Positions 26,686-38,400 are shown, counted from the stretch's first letter. The stretch: DNA of 64,000 nucleotides from Orbilia blumenaviensis (GCA_036872755.1 JAVHNS010000015.1:1178001-1242000), one strand, 5' to 3'. A program made the numbers and translations. The notes: a model not told the origin generated them from the sequence alone.

Positions 26686-27717
26686 TTTGCGTTGTACTTT
26701 GTGGTATTCTGGATCTGGTGGTCTTGGCTGAGCTCGAGTACTTGGAGACTCAAAAATCTGCGGAACGAATACTTCAGCTTCTAAGACGGGAAGGAGAACC
26801 TAAGAAATCAATATTTGACAGATAAATGGGCTGGCAGCTTTGCGGCCGTATTTGAGCGAAAACTTATTTATATTTATAGGTCGGGAGAAACAGCACCTTC
26901 ATATGATGCAGTTTGTATCACTTTTATTTCCCGTTCCACAACGCTGGCAATAATTTGAGCCCGATCGTCCTCCATTATTACATTCCTTGCGCATAGTGGG
27001 AATAACCCGGTGCTCTTGTCACCCATGAAAATATTTAAACCACCGCGGCGGGATTTGCCAGCTCAAATCGCGGTTTGCGGGCGGTGTGTGCGTTCATGAC
27101 GTTTTCGCGAAAGGTTCAAGGGGTCCGGGGGAAACAAGCCTTTGCCCAGAAACCGAGGTGCATAGACGAGGGAGAGCCGACCGTCGATGCATCGATCATT
27201 TCCCCGAAGGTCTGTTGCTAAATATATTAATATGAGCAAGCTAGGCACCGTTACAATTATATATACCTGTGGGCTCGTCCGTAGCTTTAATATCATACAT
27301 CTGAGTTGCAATTGTTAGGTTTTCTGCCAATACGCATGCTCATTCATTCAAGGTATCGTTCTGCAAAACCCAACCAAACCATTGGAACCCTTCTCCAAGT
27401 TCGAGATCTTAGAAGAATAAAAAGTACTCAACTAGGAGTGTATTAACCCTGCGGTGTAACAAAACATCCTTGCTGTGACGAAAGGGGTTTGCGTGCTTAG
27501 CGTTAGATCACCAAAACCTAGACGTCATGAGCTATTTTTGGGGGTAGAAATAGAGCCCAGGCTCAGGTGCGAGACACAGAAACAAACAACGTAATTTCCC
27601 TATGATTAAATCTTTCTCGGGTCGATGGACATAAAACGGCTTATTAAGCTTATATACACTCCTTTTCAATACCAAAATCTATCGAAACATGATCATGCTC
27701 AACGAGTGTTTGCTGTT
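26686..27717. other. Intergenic, upstream of the GPI-type gene
   Basis: About 1 kb. Contains the promoter of the minus-strand GPI-type gene and the 3' region of the minus-strand DUF4246 gene. One open frame at 27063-27311 minus has no recognisable motif. Nothing else seen. Confidence 0.45.
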
Positions 27718-29801
27718 TTAATGCTCGCATAAGAAGAATATATTTTCCTGTAGCTGCCTGTTCTGGTTTGTTACGAATGTTTTTCTTTCCTCCATTAGCT
27801 CTAGTCTAAGTTTCTTTGCGTCCTCCATTTTCATGGGGAACTCTTCTACGTTGTTGACAATCATGTCTCGCAGTTCTTGGGGTAGCCTATTAAGTCGTTT
27901 CCCAGAATCCGCGTTGAGCAGCTCCTCCCACCAATCCTTCCTTTGAGGTGGTACATTCGCGGTACTTATTACCCGCGTATGGGGATCGACCAAAAACACA
28001 ACCAAAATTTTTCGATGGCCAGGCTTTGTGGGATCTTCCAACTCGAAGGGTTGGACTTGATGTTGTAGGGTATTCGGGAAGGTGACGAGGCGCCCTTGCC
28101 TAGTATCAATTTCGCCAATGCTTTGTATGCCGGCTTCTTGGTTTTCGATACCGAACATAGGGCCCATGAACTCGTCTTCGTTCTGCGCATAGTTCCAGTC
28201 GATAGAGTCCTCTACGTTAACCTCATGGCGAAATTGGAGGGATGACGGGGTAATGTTCTCGTTGGAATAGTAGTAGATTGATGTTGCGACGATGTGATCA
28301 TTCTAAAAAAAATAAAAAAAAAATAAAAGATTAGCTCCTTTTCATCATATAGAACCTCCCAGGTTACCTTGTGGCGTAATCGCATTGTGATTGGGCCCTA
28401 AGTGCAGAACCTACCAACTGTCCTTCATAGTGCCATGTCCCGCCAGGATACCGTGATTTCTCGGGTGTCAAGTGGATAGATGCAAATTTCACGATAACTT
28501 GGAGGCCTTTGTCTTTATACTGTTCCCAGAGATCCAGCTTCAGTTCGCCCCTGAATTTCTCTGCGCGCTCGGCCCAGGGTTTGTAATCTGGAGCTTCAGG
28601 CAGGATAACGGTTTCTCTCCGCATCTTTATCTTCCAATCGTTCGTTTTAACCCATCGGGCGTCGTCACCGTCGGTGTCGGAGAAGATCTCTTCAGGTGGT
28701 TCGCATGTGTCTTCGTCGAAATCGTACTCGATCTCCCATGGAAGTCGCAGTGTGGTCACATTCATTGCTGAGGCCCCAAGTAAGGTTTGGCTCCACATAG
28801 AAACAGATTTCCCAATCACATCTTCGACTAGGCGGTAAATATCGGTATGGCGGGGGTGGAGATTGTTGATGTAACTCTCAAATCTAGATACCCAAATTCG
28901 CAGAAGGTTAGCTATCTTTATAGAAAACCACTAGTGATGTGGTGGGGCCTGTTACTTGACAGTTTTCTCCCCGCCCGTATCATGAAGGGATATATCCGCC
29001 GGGAGCCACTGAAAGGTTTTGCTCCACGCATGAGGGACTACGATATTACCCTTCACCTTCTTAAAATCGACGGAATCTTCAACTGGCTTGAGTATGGTGC
29101 CTGTACCGATACTCTCCAAAGAATTCTCAAGTGTTACAACCTTGTCCTCCAAAATTCGAGATACACCGTACACCAAGGGGAATAGAGATGGATGAACAAG
29201 GTCAAGGACCAAATCATCAGAGCCCGGATGCCAGTCCTTTTGACTCTCGGGGACATCTTCGAGAACCTTGATTGCCTCTATAATCGCAAGGCGAGTTTCT
29301 TCTGATATGAGCGTATCAGACTTGCAGACGTCACCATCAATGGCGATAACGAAATTTTCTTTTTGAAATTGCTGGGCTTTGGCTTTCAATTCCTCTAAGC
29401 ACTTTTGCACCATTACAACAGGTGTCAGTCTCGCGAACTCAAAGGCTGCCAACAATACAGCCTGTTGTTGAAGAATTTCTTACCCAATCGAACATCTTGT
29501 CCGTAAAATCCAACTGGGCCTTGACTTCCGACCGCCACTTATCAATAATGGCGGGATCATTGAGCTTCGTTACCCAGTCCGGCTTATCGGTCGTCTTGTT
29601 CATCGCCCGGACCATGTTGAGCTCTCGCAAGGTAACAATTGGCGGGCTATGGAGCTATATAGTCAGCTGTGGATAGCAACCGAGGCGGAGGAAGCGCTGG
29701 TGTTATCCATACCAATAGGACAGCAGTCCATGAGGGAACGCATCTTTAGTCTCGTGGTTCACAGGGAGCCCGGCGCCGGGTAGCTCAGCTGGTAATGTCA
29801 T
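27718..29801 (-). CDS. DUF4246 protein, likely 2-oxoglutarate/Fe(II) oxygenase fold
   Basis: Exons on the minus strand: 29801-29713, 29646-29484, 29401-28956, 28883-28415, 28302-27718; total 583 residues. Family hallmarks in order: LPGAGLPVN at the N-terminus, TLRELNMVRAMNKTTDKPDW, KMFDWCLEELKAKA (formed across the second intron), DGDVCKSDT, SQKDWHPGSDDLVLDLVHPSLFPLVYG (each cited in part), SYINNLHP, and the C-terminal WHYEGQLNDHIVATSIYYY. I infer a jelly-roll oxygenase site: H384-x-E386 in WHYEG, a distal H470 in LQHQVQPFEL, and R486 in GHRKILVVFLVDP, which fits the HxD/E...H...R pattern. Substrate is unknown. The acceptor of the second intron (CAAAAG at 29402) is unusual but restores the conserved segment, and the fourth intron ends in a long T-tract. 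The gene is divergent from the small basic-repeat gene at 31198. Confidence 0.85.
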
Positions 29802-31197
29802 ATTAAATGTTTTTTGGATCGTGGTTGAAGCTATATGGTGGCTTTGATGGTAATTGAGTGTAAGAGACCCTCTTGCAATTGAGATATTGTTCGAACTGAG
29901 AGTTAAACGCAAGAAGGAGAGTTCTGAATAGCCATCCACGACAGCGGGGTTTTACATTGACCAAAGCGCACGACGCGACAGGCCGCTGAAAGCTAACCAA
30001 ATCACCATTTAAGCGACAACGAAGATGCTTTCGGCGAAAGGCGGGTCTTGGCGAAACCCCCCTGAAAACCTTACAAAGGTGTTGTAGGCATGTCGACAAC
30101 ACAATATGCCAACATAGAGGTGTATATCTCAAGTAGGACCCGGACCTTCCCTAGACATCGCAAGGGCAACTGGCCTGATAAGGAATCGATGACATCGATC
30201 CGGACGGAGGCTGTTGGGATATAAATGGAGTGAAAACCGCTATATCGGCAGCGAGGAGAGAGAGCTCGAGAGATTTGAGGGTAGGTAGGTGTTGTCGGTT
30301 TGTGGCGATTTCAAAATACCACATCTCCAACGCATTATCAGTCCCTCTGTTGTTGACAACTCAAGGCTGTAGTGGTATTTGTTAGCGAACTTAAGTTGGC
30401 AGTGCATACACCACCATCATACAGAACTATATTCCGAACTCTGTGTAGTATCCGACCGAGTAAATATTTTATAGAATTGCTTATTTAGTACCCACGGTGG
30501 GTGGACTGCAACGGATTCATCAAAGTGGCATAGGTTAGCCAGCTACTTCGTCGTTATCATGATATATCGATCTCAAATAAACATTTTCTAATACACCGAT
30601 CGATCTCCTGCTTCTACCGACGCATCTACTACTCCAAACTCCAAACTCAATACCTCATAATCCGTAATCAGAGAAGCCACAAGGTTCGAGATCCAAATTC
30701 TTTTTCGCAACGAATAGGCCGATCCGGGTACCTCCACCCCAGAGCGGTGGTCGGACATGGCTTAGCGCTAAAAGATATGCGGACCTGCAGGCACGCCCAG
30801 GACATTGCAAAATGGATATTCCTGCCGGCATGACGGCCAATTGAAAGTGTTTCTGGTATACCGAGGGCTTGGATGCACTCTAGTTAATGCCTCCGACGGC
30901 AGCGAGGTCGATCCGTGTCAGTTCGTGCCTGGGCACTTACGGCGCTTTATTCTCCGATACCATGGCAGCCGAGGTGAGCGCTAGCTGGCACACTACTTCT
31001 TAAATACTCTTATATTGGTTCCGCTGCATCCCGCTTGATAGTGCCATCGGGCTAATCCCTTCCAGCACAGCCGACCAGAAAACAAAGGGGTAACTGAATG
31101 GTTGGAAAGTATAAGACGGCATCGAGCCGCACCCGTCCCCTGAGATGGTTTATATATTTATTCTCCATGCAACTGAGTTGTGATTCAATCCACAGCC
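29802..31197. other. Divergent intergenic region
   Basis: About 1.4 kb between the DUF4246 gene (minus) and the small repeat gene (plus); it should hold both promoters. A TATA-like TATATATTTA at 31151-31160 lies about 40 bp before the plus-strand ATG. Open frames at 29803-30132 and 30655-30840 (minus) show nothing recognisable. Confidence 0.45.
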
Positions 31198-31749
31198 ATG
31201 GGGCTGAAGTCTTTCTTCAGCATATCTTTCATATATAAACGTTTCGTCGGGAAGGTCAAGACGATAATCAAAGACCTTATCTTCGGCAAAAAGAAAAAAA
31301 GCGGATCAAAATCTAAGGAGCAAAAGCCGAGTATCTCTATCTCCACGGAAAATGTCAAGAATCAGCTATCCGGGTTAGGCGCGAGTCTAGGGTTAGGGAA
31401 GGACCCAGAGCAGACGAAGAGCCCTAATAAAGTTGCGCCAGTTGAGAAGGCTGTACCAGTCGAAAAGCCTTCGGCAGCCGCCCCACCAATTGAAAAGCCC
31501 TTGACAAACGAGAAGCCCTCGACAAACGAAAAGCCCTCGACAAACGAAAGGCCCTCAACGGCTGAGAAAAATTTACCAACTGAGAAGGCTTTACCAACCG
31601 AGAAGGATTTATCAACTGTAAAGGCTTCGCCAATTGAGAAACCTTCCCCAATTGCAACTAAAGGATTCGAGGTACCCGCCGAAGACCCGATTATGTCACC
31701 CAAGAAGAAGCGAAATCCTATGAGGAAGCTTAGGAAGATGCTCATGTGA
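31198..31749 (+). CDS. Small basic protein with hexapeptide repeats
   Basis: A 183-residue open frame from an ATG at 31198. Three parts: an N-terminal 30-odd residues that mix hydrophobic and basic positions (KSFFSISFIYKRFVGKVKT), a basic KKKKSGSKSK stretch resembling a nuclear localisation signal, and a central region of about eleven degenerate hexapeptides of the form [P/S/T]-x-[N/V/I/T]-E-K-[P/A/D], then a basic C-terminus (SPKKKRNPMRKLRKMLM). At DNA level three copies of an 18-bp unit at 31504-31557 are nearly identical. No domain is recognised. A TATA-like element is close upstream. The repeat looks like a stalk or intrinsically disordered linker. The strong, regular amino-acid repeat argues for real coding, but expression is unproven. 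Confidence 0.55.
   Translation: MGLKSFFSISFIYKRFVGKVKTIIKDLIFGKKKKSGSKSKEQKPSISISTENVKNQLSGLGASLGLGKDPEQTKSPNKVAPVEKAVPVEKPSAAAPPIEKPLTNEKPSTNEKPSTNERPSTAEKNLPTEKALPTEKDLSTVKASPIEKPSPIATKGFEVPAEDPIMSPKKKRNPMRKLRKMLM
31504..31557 (+). repeat. 18-bp tandem repeat, three copies, in coding sequence
   Basis: Units 31504-31521, 31522-31539 and 31540-31557 differ at only a few positions (consensus acaaacgaaaagccctcg). Each encodes one hexapeptide of the small basic protein, so copy-number change keeps frame. Confidence 0.85.
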
Positions 31750-34074
31750 GCTGTAGCTAGCCAGAAAACTGCAATCTACGAAGCATGCATGGTATGATAA
31801 CTTATATTCCTCGACCGGGGAGCAAATGGCTTACTACTTTGACCCATATAGTTGCCGCATCCCTCGATCCTGAAGCTCCTAAGATTTTATTACAACACAT
31901 CCTATAGGAGAGGTATTGTGGACTACAATATTCACCAATCGCCCAGGCTCCGTTTGTGACGGCCATACTATTTTAAAAAAAAACCCACCCGCATGACATG
32001 TAATTGTTGATTTCGTCTTTATCTTACGGTATACTATCGAGTTTTATTCAGACGGTTCGCTGCTCAGTTAGCTGATTCTCTTTGCGAAAACGAGTGCTTC
32101 GATAATGGGCGGAAGGGTGTTTGGGTTTCCGAAGAGGGCCACCAGCGAAGGCAGTTCCATAACTTGGCTCTCATGCGGCAATAATTAATATATCGTATTT
32201 TGTTTACTAGCCTTTGCGTTCTGTAGACTGGCGTGCTAGTTATAATCAGTGATGCTGGCATGCTAGGCGCCGGTCCACTGAATAAATGTAAATACAATAC
32301 CGTAACCATATATATGCTAAAGATGCTATGCTGAAATATGTGTAGGGACATATATATTGGACGCACTGTGGCTAGTCGGACAGGAGGCTTTTCCACAAGC
32401 TATGCAGAACCACGCCGACTGCCCCGTTCTAAAAATCTGAATTGCTGTGGTTACGAGCTTTTTGTCTTTAAAACACAACAATAAGATATATATATCTTTT
32501 CAATACAGTCGGGTATAAACTGAGAAACTTCCAGGCAATTATATTTCTAAAGACGACCTGAATTTCCTCATTCAATCGGCTGTGCATGTAGTCATGCTGA
32601 TAGGGTTTCATGTTAACACGAATAAGTACTATTTTCACAGCGACGGGTCGGACGACGTAGTGGGAAAAATATAGCGCTTGAAGTTTATTCCTGCGCGTGT
32701 ATAGGCACATTTGTAACGCGAGCCCTTTCAGCGTATACACACATGGTTTTTAGGCGTCACCACATACATGATGCGATGAATTATTTAATAGTATTATAAT
32801 CATACAAGAGCTACGCAAGCGAGAAGTGAGCTTAAGAGCTAAAATACCGTTTTCGGACCAAGATTTGGTCAAAGGCCTTGAATATTGTTTTAAACGTTCG
32901 CGGGTATCCCGCTCCAAAGCCTTTGAGCAGATGGAGACGTCCCCTCTGATAAATGGATGCTAGGATAGGATCAACCTCCAATATTGTTGCCCAACAATTG
33001 GCCCAGAGTCTGTATAAAGACACCTTTTAGCATTTTATTATAATGGTCAAACGCTTGGACGGCCGTGAGAATACAACGGCATCCCATTTCACCACCGCCC
33101 CGCAATCGGAATTTTGGATGCATTCTATCTAACATGACTAGTAAGGCTCTTTTCATGAACAAGCCTCATACTACTAACGAAAAATACTGATTGATACAAC
33201 CTACCGAATACCTAGCCTTCATAATCTTTCGAGTGGTATTGATGGTTTGGCGGACAAGGTCCCGTTGTAGGCTTCCCTGCACCTGTTCTTATGGAAGAAG
33301 CTAGAGCTACATCTGCTGACGTGGGGGCACACTTAACAGGTGACAATAGAGCCACCAAACTAAGAGTAAGTGCCTTATCGGGCATCGTCTTAACGGCACA
33401 TTTGTTTCTGGCTTTTCGGATATATGGCCGTACTAGTATTTTATCAAGTTGGATCAGGCCTCGGTCGATATAAGTATGTAATGAGTATTATTTTTATAGA
33501 AAAAAAGGAAAAAATACATCGGAGGGGATTCAAGATTATGATTAAATATTGTACAGTAGGAACTCTCTGGATATCGTGGGTGTTACAAGCGTGCTCCCGT
33601 TTCAATCCGGTCCTGGAAACTTTAGTCTGAACACCCACATTGTTGTTTAAATGGCTAATCGTGTATCTAGACTCCTCAAGGGTGTTCTAAAGAGTGACTC
33701 CTGTGTTGATCCTTTATAATAATTGCGTTGATATTTCGTGGTATGTATAAGCACGCCAGTGAAGGCCAATATTGTCGCTATCTTAGATAAATTAATCACT
33801 TAAACAGAAAAAAATACACTGATAAACACACAACTGAACTGGTCTTACGAGGAAGACCACCTTGCGCTAGAAAGACAAGCCATATATCGCTAAAAGCAGT
33901 CAGTAACCATGAACGTGTACCACGCTGAAGCCATACGCAGGCATAACATCGATTAAATATCCGAAGACAGTTCCCTTGAAGATGGTTTATACGCCACCAA
34001 TGCCAAACGCCGAAGGAAAAATGAACTTGCAACCGAGGGTTTTAAATGAATAAAATAGATATATAAGTACGATC
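31750..34074. other. Gene-poor 2.3-kb stretch
   Basis: AT-rich with scattered short frames (32064-32396, 32468-32740, 32832-33162, 33796-34032, all minus), none with a recognisable domain or clear exon structure. No transposon ends, tRNA or tandem repeat noticed. It may hold eroded sequence that I cannot identify. Confidence 0.4.
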
Positions 34075-35626
34075 CTATCGTCTGCTCAACGACTGTCGGG
34101 CAGTAAAAGATATTGTTGGTGAGGGTGGCACTCTTTTAGCCACTTGCGCCCTAGCGGGCCTCGTAACGTTTTCTGTGGAGTTGTTACCGGATTCCGGGTC
34201 ATCCCCAAGATAAAACGTCCTGAATATAGGTCCCTCTGGGCCGGGCCTGCTGGCTGGACCCTGTGAAACGGAGCCCTCGGCTGTCGGTCGCGGGGCTGGG
34301 TTTGTCGTTTTGGACTGTTTGTCGATCTCGCCGAGTTCCACGTAGTCGGGTACGCCTCCTGATACCGTTCCGTCAGCCGAAGAGCTTAGGAACTTCGTAG
34401 GTGCCTGAGATATGAAATTACGTTCGAAAATGCTGATACCGCGTCTCGTGCTCACCGTTGTCAGATGTGGCCCCTCATCGCCACGGTACAGTCGACGAAA
34501 CACCTTGATCATGATTTGATTGAGCGCTGGCAGACAGACGATAATCGCTGCCACACTGGTTTCGAGTATACCCCAGAACGCGACCGCGGTGCCGTTCCAT
34601 GTGAGGTCGTAGGAGTCCACCATAATCCGGTAGAAACCGTATAGTCGAATAGCACCAAAGATCATGGTGAATACACCCAAAATCAGAAGAAAAATGAGAT
34701 TAAACTTCTTTCCAGGTGCTAATGGTAGGCGAGCCAAAACGACTAGGGGCGGGAAAATTGTGAGCGCATCTAATCCGAGATGACCTGCGACCAAGAGCCC
34801 ATACGCCCACATAGACCGTGACCCCAAACATGTGCCATCGAATTGAGATACTAATTCAAATTGATGGATGGGTTGCCCACACTGCGTCAGTTCAAATATG
34901 ACGCAAACACCTAGGTAAGCGTATGAGAGTCCTAGAACTGATCTCAAGTAGATTTGCTGGCCGCGAGATTGAAGGTGGGAGAGTCGGAGCAGCAGATGTA
35001 AAATAGAACACCGACAAAGCTGCAATGTGCCGAAAAGAAAGATAACATGTAAAAACTCCAGCTACGGGGGGGGGGACTTGTGTTAGCATAATGAAATGGC
35101 ACAACTGTGACGAGAATGCGAGAGCTTCGAGGGCAACAGGGGTTACCTTTTTTTGCAGGCTTTCATACGAAACAAAGGGATGACCGATACTTACTATGAG
35201 GAAAGAACGGATATCCACCATCGAAAGATCGTAAAGGTGAAATCCAAACCCGCTCCCGAAGACGGCCACCAGATTGATGACGTTATAGATACAGTAGAAA
35301 CACTATGCTTTTGTCAATAAAATATTGATAGGCTCATAAACAGGTGTCGTAAAACTTACAAACGCAGCAAGCATCGCCCAGTCGTCTGCACCAAAAGCCC
35401 CGCGACTTCTCACCCATAATCTTAGGCATACTACACAGGATGTGAAGACGCAGAATATCACACCTGTTATTAAACAATAAAACGTATTGACCGGGGGAAC
35501 ATAAGTCGGGTCGGCAACAAGAGGAAATTGAAAATCCTCGGGAAGGTTTTTCCTTTGAAGAAGCGGGAAAAGTGATTCAAGAAATGCCCTGTCTGCATCC
35601 GTTTGGGGGTGCGGCGGACTGCCCAT
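34075..35626 (-). CDS. Fungal rhodopsin-like integral membrane protein
   Basis: Exons 35626-35360, 35302-35195 and 35061-34075 (minus) give 453 residues. The first helix (NTFYCLITGVIFCVFTSCVV) is followed by LRLWVRSRGAFGADDWAML, where the R-x4-GADDW signature is typical of the fungal rhodopsin-domain/SAT4-like membrane family found near many secondary-metabolism and PTH11-like genes. Further hydrophobic helices follow in the third exon (QIYLRSVLGLSYAYLGVCVIF, LLVAGHLGLDALTIFPPLVVL, FNLIFLLILGVFTMIFGAI, TAVAFWGILETSVAAIIVCLPAL), giving about seven in total. A cytosolic tail of about 120 residues is rich in Ser, Pro and Thr. The 133-bp second intron could hide a tiny exon, and its C-rich acceptor tract (G10 at 35066-35075 on plus) explains the homopolymer. 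The ligand or role is unknown. Confidence 0.8.
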
Positions 35627-37919
35627 GTTGGGCCTCTCCTAGTAAGGTGCGTCGGCCGGTATCTTTTTGGCGGATTTAAGTGTCGTCCAATAGTAATATG
35701 ATCGATGTGAAAACGTAGGTTGATTAAATTCCTCCCCCTCCCCCGCAGATTACTGATGTCGTTAACGCGTTAGCACATTATTCCCTCCAAGGTCGTTTCG
35801 AGTTTTATCCTTCGTTCTCTGCTTCCAGTCGTTCAGGCTTAAGACGATGTAATGGCCAAAAGAAGAGCATACACTGCAGTACGGGAGGGCAAGCCTGTGA
35901 ATATATTCTCCTCGCTAATGAGCACCAAAACATTGGATCGGTCCTGATTCAGTTCCAGAATCCACAATTGGCCAAACTCAGGGCCAGGATCCCTAGCATG
36001 CAAGGACTCTCCACAATCTGAAGATGGGAAACCTTGGATGTCGATACGAAGCCCAGTTCAAGGACTAGCCTTTTTGGCAAATGAGTCTGTGCAACACGCC
36101 CCAACGCCATCCCTTTTAGCACATCCATGATCCGTTGCTCCCTAGACTGCCATAATCTGCCGACATCAGTTTGCGCACAGACAGTGCGTTCTTGGCCGCC
36201 ACGTTGTTTTAAGCCGAATTCTCCTACAAAGATCTATTTATCGGTTTGCGGTCTTAACAAAATATCAAAAACTGAAACTATCACAGTACGGAGGATGATT
36301 AGTTAAGCTGTTAGTAACTGTTACCCACGGTAAGCTGTTACACCAAGGCATATTAACCGAAATATAGTGTGATCCAATACGAGAAAGCCAGGACGACTTT
36401 GTAAGTTTTCAGCCTCACGTGTGTGTGTGAAGGCTTTCGTTTGGGTACGAGGTAACCTCACGTGCCCATATGCTCGTTCCGACCGTGGCCGTTGTTCTCA
36501 AAAGCAGAAACCAGGAGATACGTGGTAACTCAGTCCTTCTTCTCGAAATCCTACGTAATATACATAGGCAATGCTCATATGACTAGTGATGCACTACTGT
36601 TATCCAACAAAATTCTATAAATTCCATACTGTTGTCGAAGCTGCTAGTTTACTCCACCCTAATAAGCTCTTTCAGCTGTTGGCCCCACTTCTGCGGTATT
36701 TCGAATGAAATGTCTAACCACATCCTTTTGAAAGTTCTTGCTTCCAAGGCCAAGCCACACCCAGTCGGAGGCTCGTACGCAAAGATGAGAGAGATCAGAC
36801 CACAAATACCCGCCCAGAAAAACGAACCCATGACCAAATTGTTTCGAAACACTTGTCGAGCTTTTCTCTCAACCAAATGAGGTTTGGGATCATGGGAATC
36901 TCTGAAAGCCGATCTCAAAGAATTCAAAGACATTAGGGATGTTTAGAACTTGTCATAGCTCGATTTCTGGATATCAACTTTCGCATGGTGATCGCTGTTC
37001 ATTTAACCGCCCAATCCAAACAATGCCGGTCGCGTCAGCACCCATCTTAACTATGGGTTGGTCAGCAAACCTAGTTAGACGAACAAGACCCAGGCTTTCA
37101 AATTCCAGCGGACACCGAATTTGCAAACGAATACCAATGACATATCGCTTGTCACTGAAGGCGGGAGTGGAGGCCCTTACAGGTTTTCCGTGCATAAAGA
37201 TGAAATCCTTTACAAGTGCTGATAGCTATCATACCATAAATAAAAAATTAGAATTTACGTTGATACTGGTTATATTACTTGACGATAACCCTTTAACAAT
37301 GTAGAGATATGGGGTGGTGCTGGTGCGCAATGACTTATTTAATGTCGGTAAAATAGAGCTTTTTTTGGTTTTTTTTCTGGATTATAAGCTGATGCGTGTC
37401 GAAGACGTCTTAATGTCTCTTGCATATTTTTTTACCACTGTGAAGATCAATTCAAGGCTGACTTGCATTTGATAGCTATTTTAGACAATGTACATTTCCC
37501 CTACAGCAAATACCATACTAGTATACTAGAAGTATGATAAGAATTAGATGAGTATCAATGTAGCATCATAGTTTCAACCGGGATTAAAATGGCATTGTTA
37601 GTGAGAAAATGGGGCTTCATATGGTATTGTGATCAAAAACACTTGTGCAATTGGATTAAAAAGGGATTAAACCCCCGATGTTCTGGCACAGTGTTTCTTG
37701 GTGGCGTAAAAGGCATGTTTCGCGATATTAGAAAAGATTTAGTCGCTCGAGTTGACAATACGAACAACAGAAGCCCACTGCACCACAATATCCTAATCTA
37801 TCTGAATTCCCGGACTCCGCAATTCAAAGTGGTCCCAAGAAATCCGATACTACCATCGTAGGCACGCTTGTTTGGCAGAGCTTTAAGGCACCCTACACTC
37901 TTAAGCAATCCTCAGCAAA
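35627..37919. other. Gene-poor 2.3-kb stretch with weak coding-like segments
   Basis: Promoter side of the rhodopsin-like gene, then little of note. On the minus strand, 36974-37195 (extending without a stop to about 37220) and 36649-36933 look coding-like. The second has one hydrophobic helix (NNLVMGSFFWAGICGLISLIFAY). They lie in different frames and could be exons of one small gene or eroded fragments. A plus frame at 37589-37861 has no recognisable motif. Confidence 0.35.
36649..36933 (-). CDS. Putative 94-residue membrane-anchored protein, unassigned
   Basis: An ATG-initiated frame with a basic N-terminal half and one predicted membrane-spanning segment around residues 33-50, then a mixed C-terminus. 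I recognise no family. It may be the 3' exon of a longer gene whose earlier part is the coding-like stretch at 36974-37220 on the same strand, but I could not find a splice pair that joins them convincingly. It may also be spurious. Confidence 0.25.
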   Translation of the reverse strand: MSLNSLRSAFRDSHDPKPHLVERKARQVFRNNLVMGSFFWAGICGLISLIFAYEPPTGCGLALEARTFKRMWLDISFEIPQKWGQQLKELIRVE

Positions 37920-38129
37920 TTAAATTCCCTGCCCTTGGAGCTGAGCATTCATCCAGCGGAAAATATAATCGAAAGGCGTCAACACTGTAAGGGCGAGGCC
38001 CCTCGTCGGTAAGCCCGCAGTACCTATTCTAACCACCTTAATAGTTTCCGTATCCACAACTAATGACCCAGAGTCCCCAATCCAGCCAAAAACCTCCATT
38101 ATTAAGAGTCTATTCAAACTATCGATCAT
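37920..38129 (-). pseudogene. Serine-protease-like C-terminal fragment
   Basis: A 69-residue frame containing IGDSGSLVVDTETIKVVRIG. The GDSGS box is the active-serine motif of trypsin-fold proteases and of a group of fungal proteins ending in GDSG(S/A)-W/L-V-x-D. The normal upstream part with the catalytic His and Asp is absent: a stop codon lies just before the ATG, and the sequence beyond belongs to a different relic. I therefore read it as the remnant of a larger gene. A chance match of the short motif is possible. Confidence 0.4.
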
Positions 38130-38196
38130 TCAGAACCTAGAAAATAGCCCTCTAACGACTCAGACTTCCCGGGTACACCGAGTCCTCTCTAGCTAG

Positions 38197-38400
38197 TCAG
38201 AACACAGCCTCATACCCTCCTGACGGCAGTGTGACGGAAATATTTAGCTGGCAGTCTTGGACAGTGTCCACAAATTGGTCGTTGGGGAGCCCATCTCGCT
38301 TTTCCTGGTTCCCGGGGAAAGAGACATCACGGGTGTTCAATTACGGAGAGAGTCCCCAAAAGTAGGCGAAATCTAGACTTTAGACCTCCTTGGTGCCACG
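38197..38400 (-). pseudogene. Degraded DUF4360 fragment
   Basis: In one minus-strand frame, from about 38387 down to a TGA at 38197-38199 and with one internal TAA at 38341-38343, the reading is SLDFAYFWGLSP, stop, then a segment ending QDCQLNISVTLPSGGYEAVF. The CQLNI-x4-P-x-G-x4-VF box matches the CQLNIDIHYPQGFQYSIF and CQLNLALKAPVGWQYAVL boxes of the two intact DUF4360 genes near the left end of this window, and SLDF-x-YF matches the strand before it. No start, signal peptide or C-terminal half is present. Broken copy, moderately sure. Confidence 0.45.

Noticed and set aside
29770..29800. tRNA-like string (gccgggtagctcagctggtaa) at the DUF4246 start
   Set aside because: It matches a D-arm, but no anticodon arm, T-arm (GGTTCGA) or acceptor pairing follows on either strand, and the bases encode the conserved N-terminus LPGAGLP.
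31362..31745. Minus-strand 127-codon frame opposite the small basic gene
   Set aside because: Repeat-driven antisense shadow; the plus strand has an ATG, basic ends and a TATA-like box.
35061..35076. G10 run as an independent feature
   Set aside because: On the coding (minus) strand it is the polypyrimidine tract just before the acceptor of the second intron of the rhodopsin-like gene.
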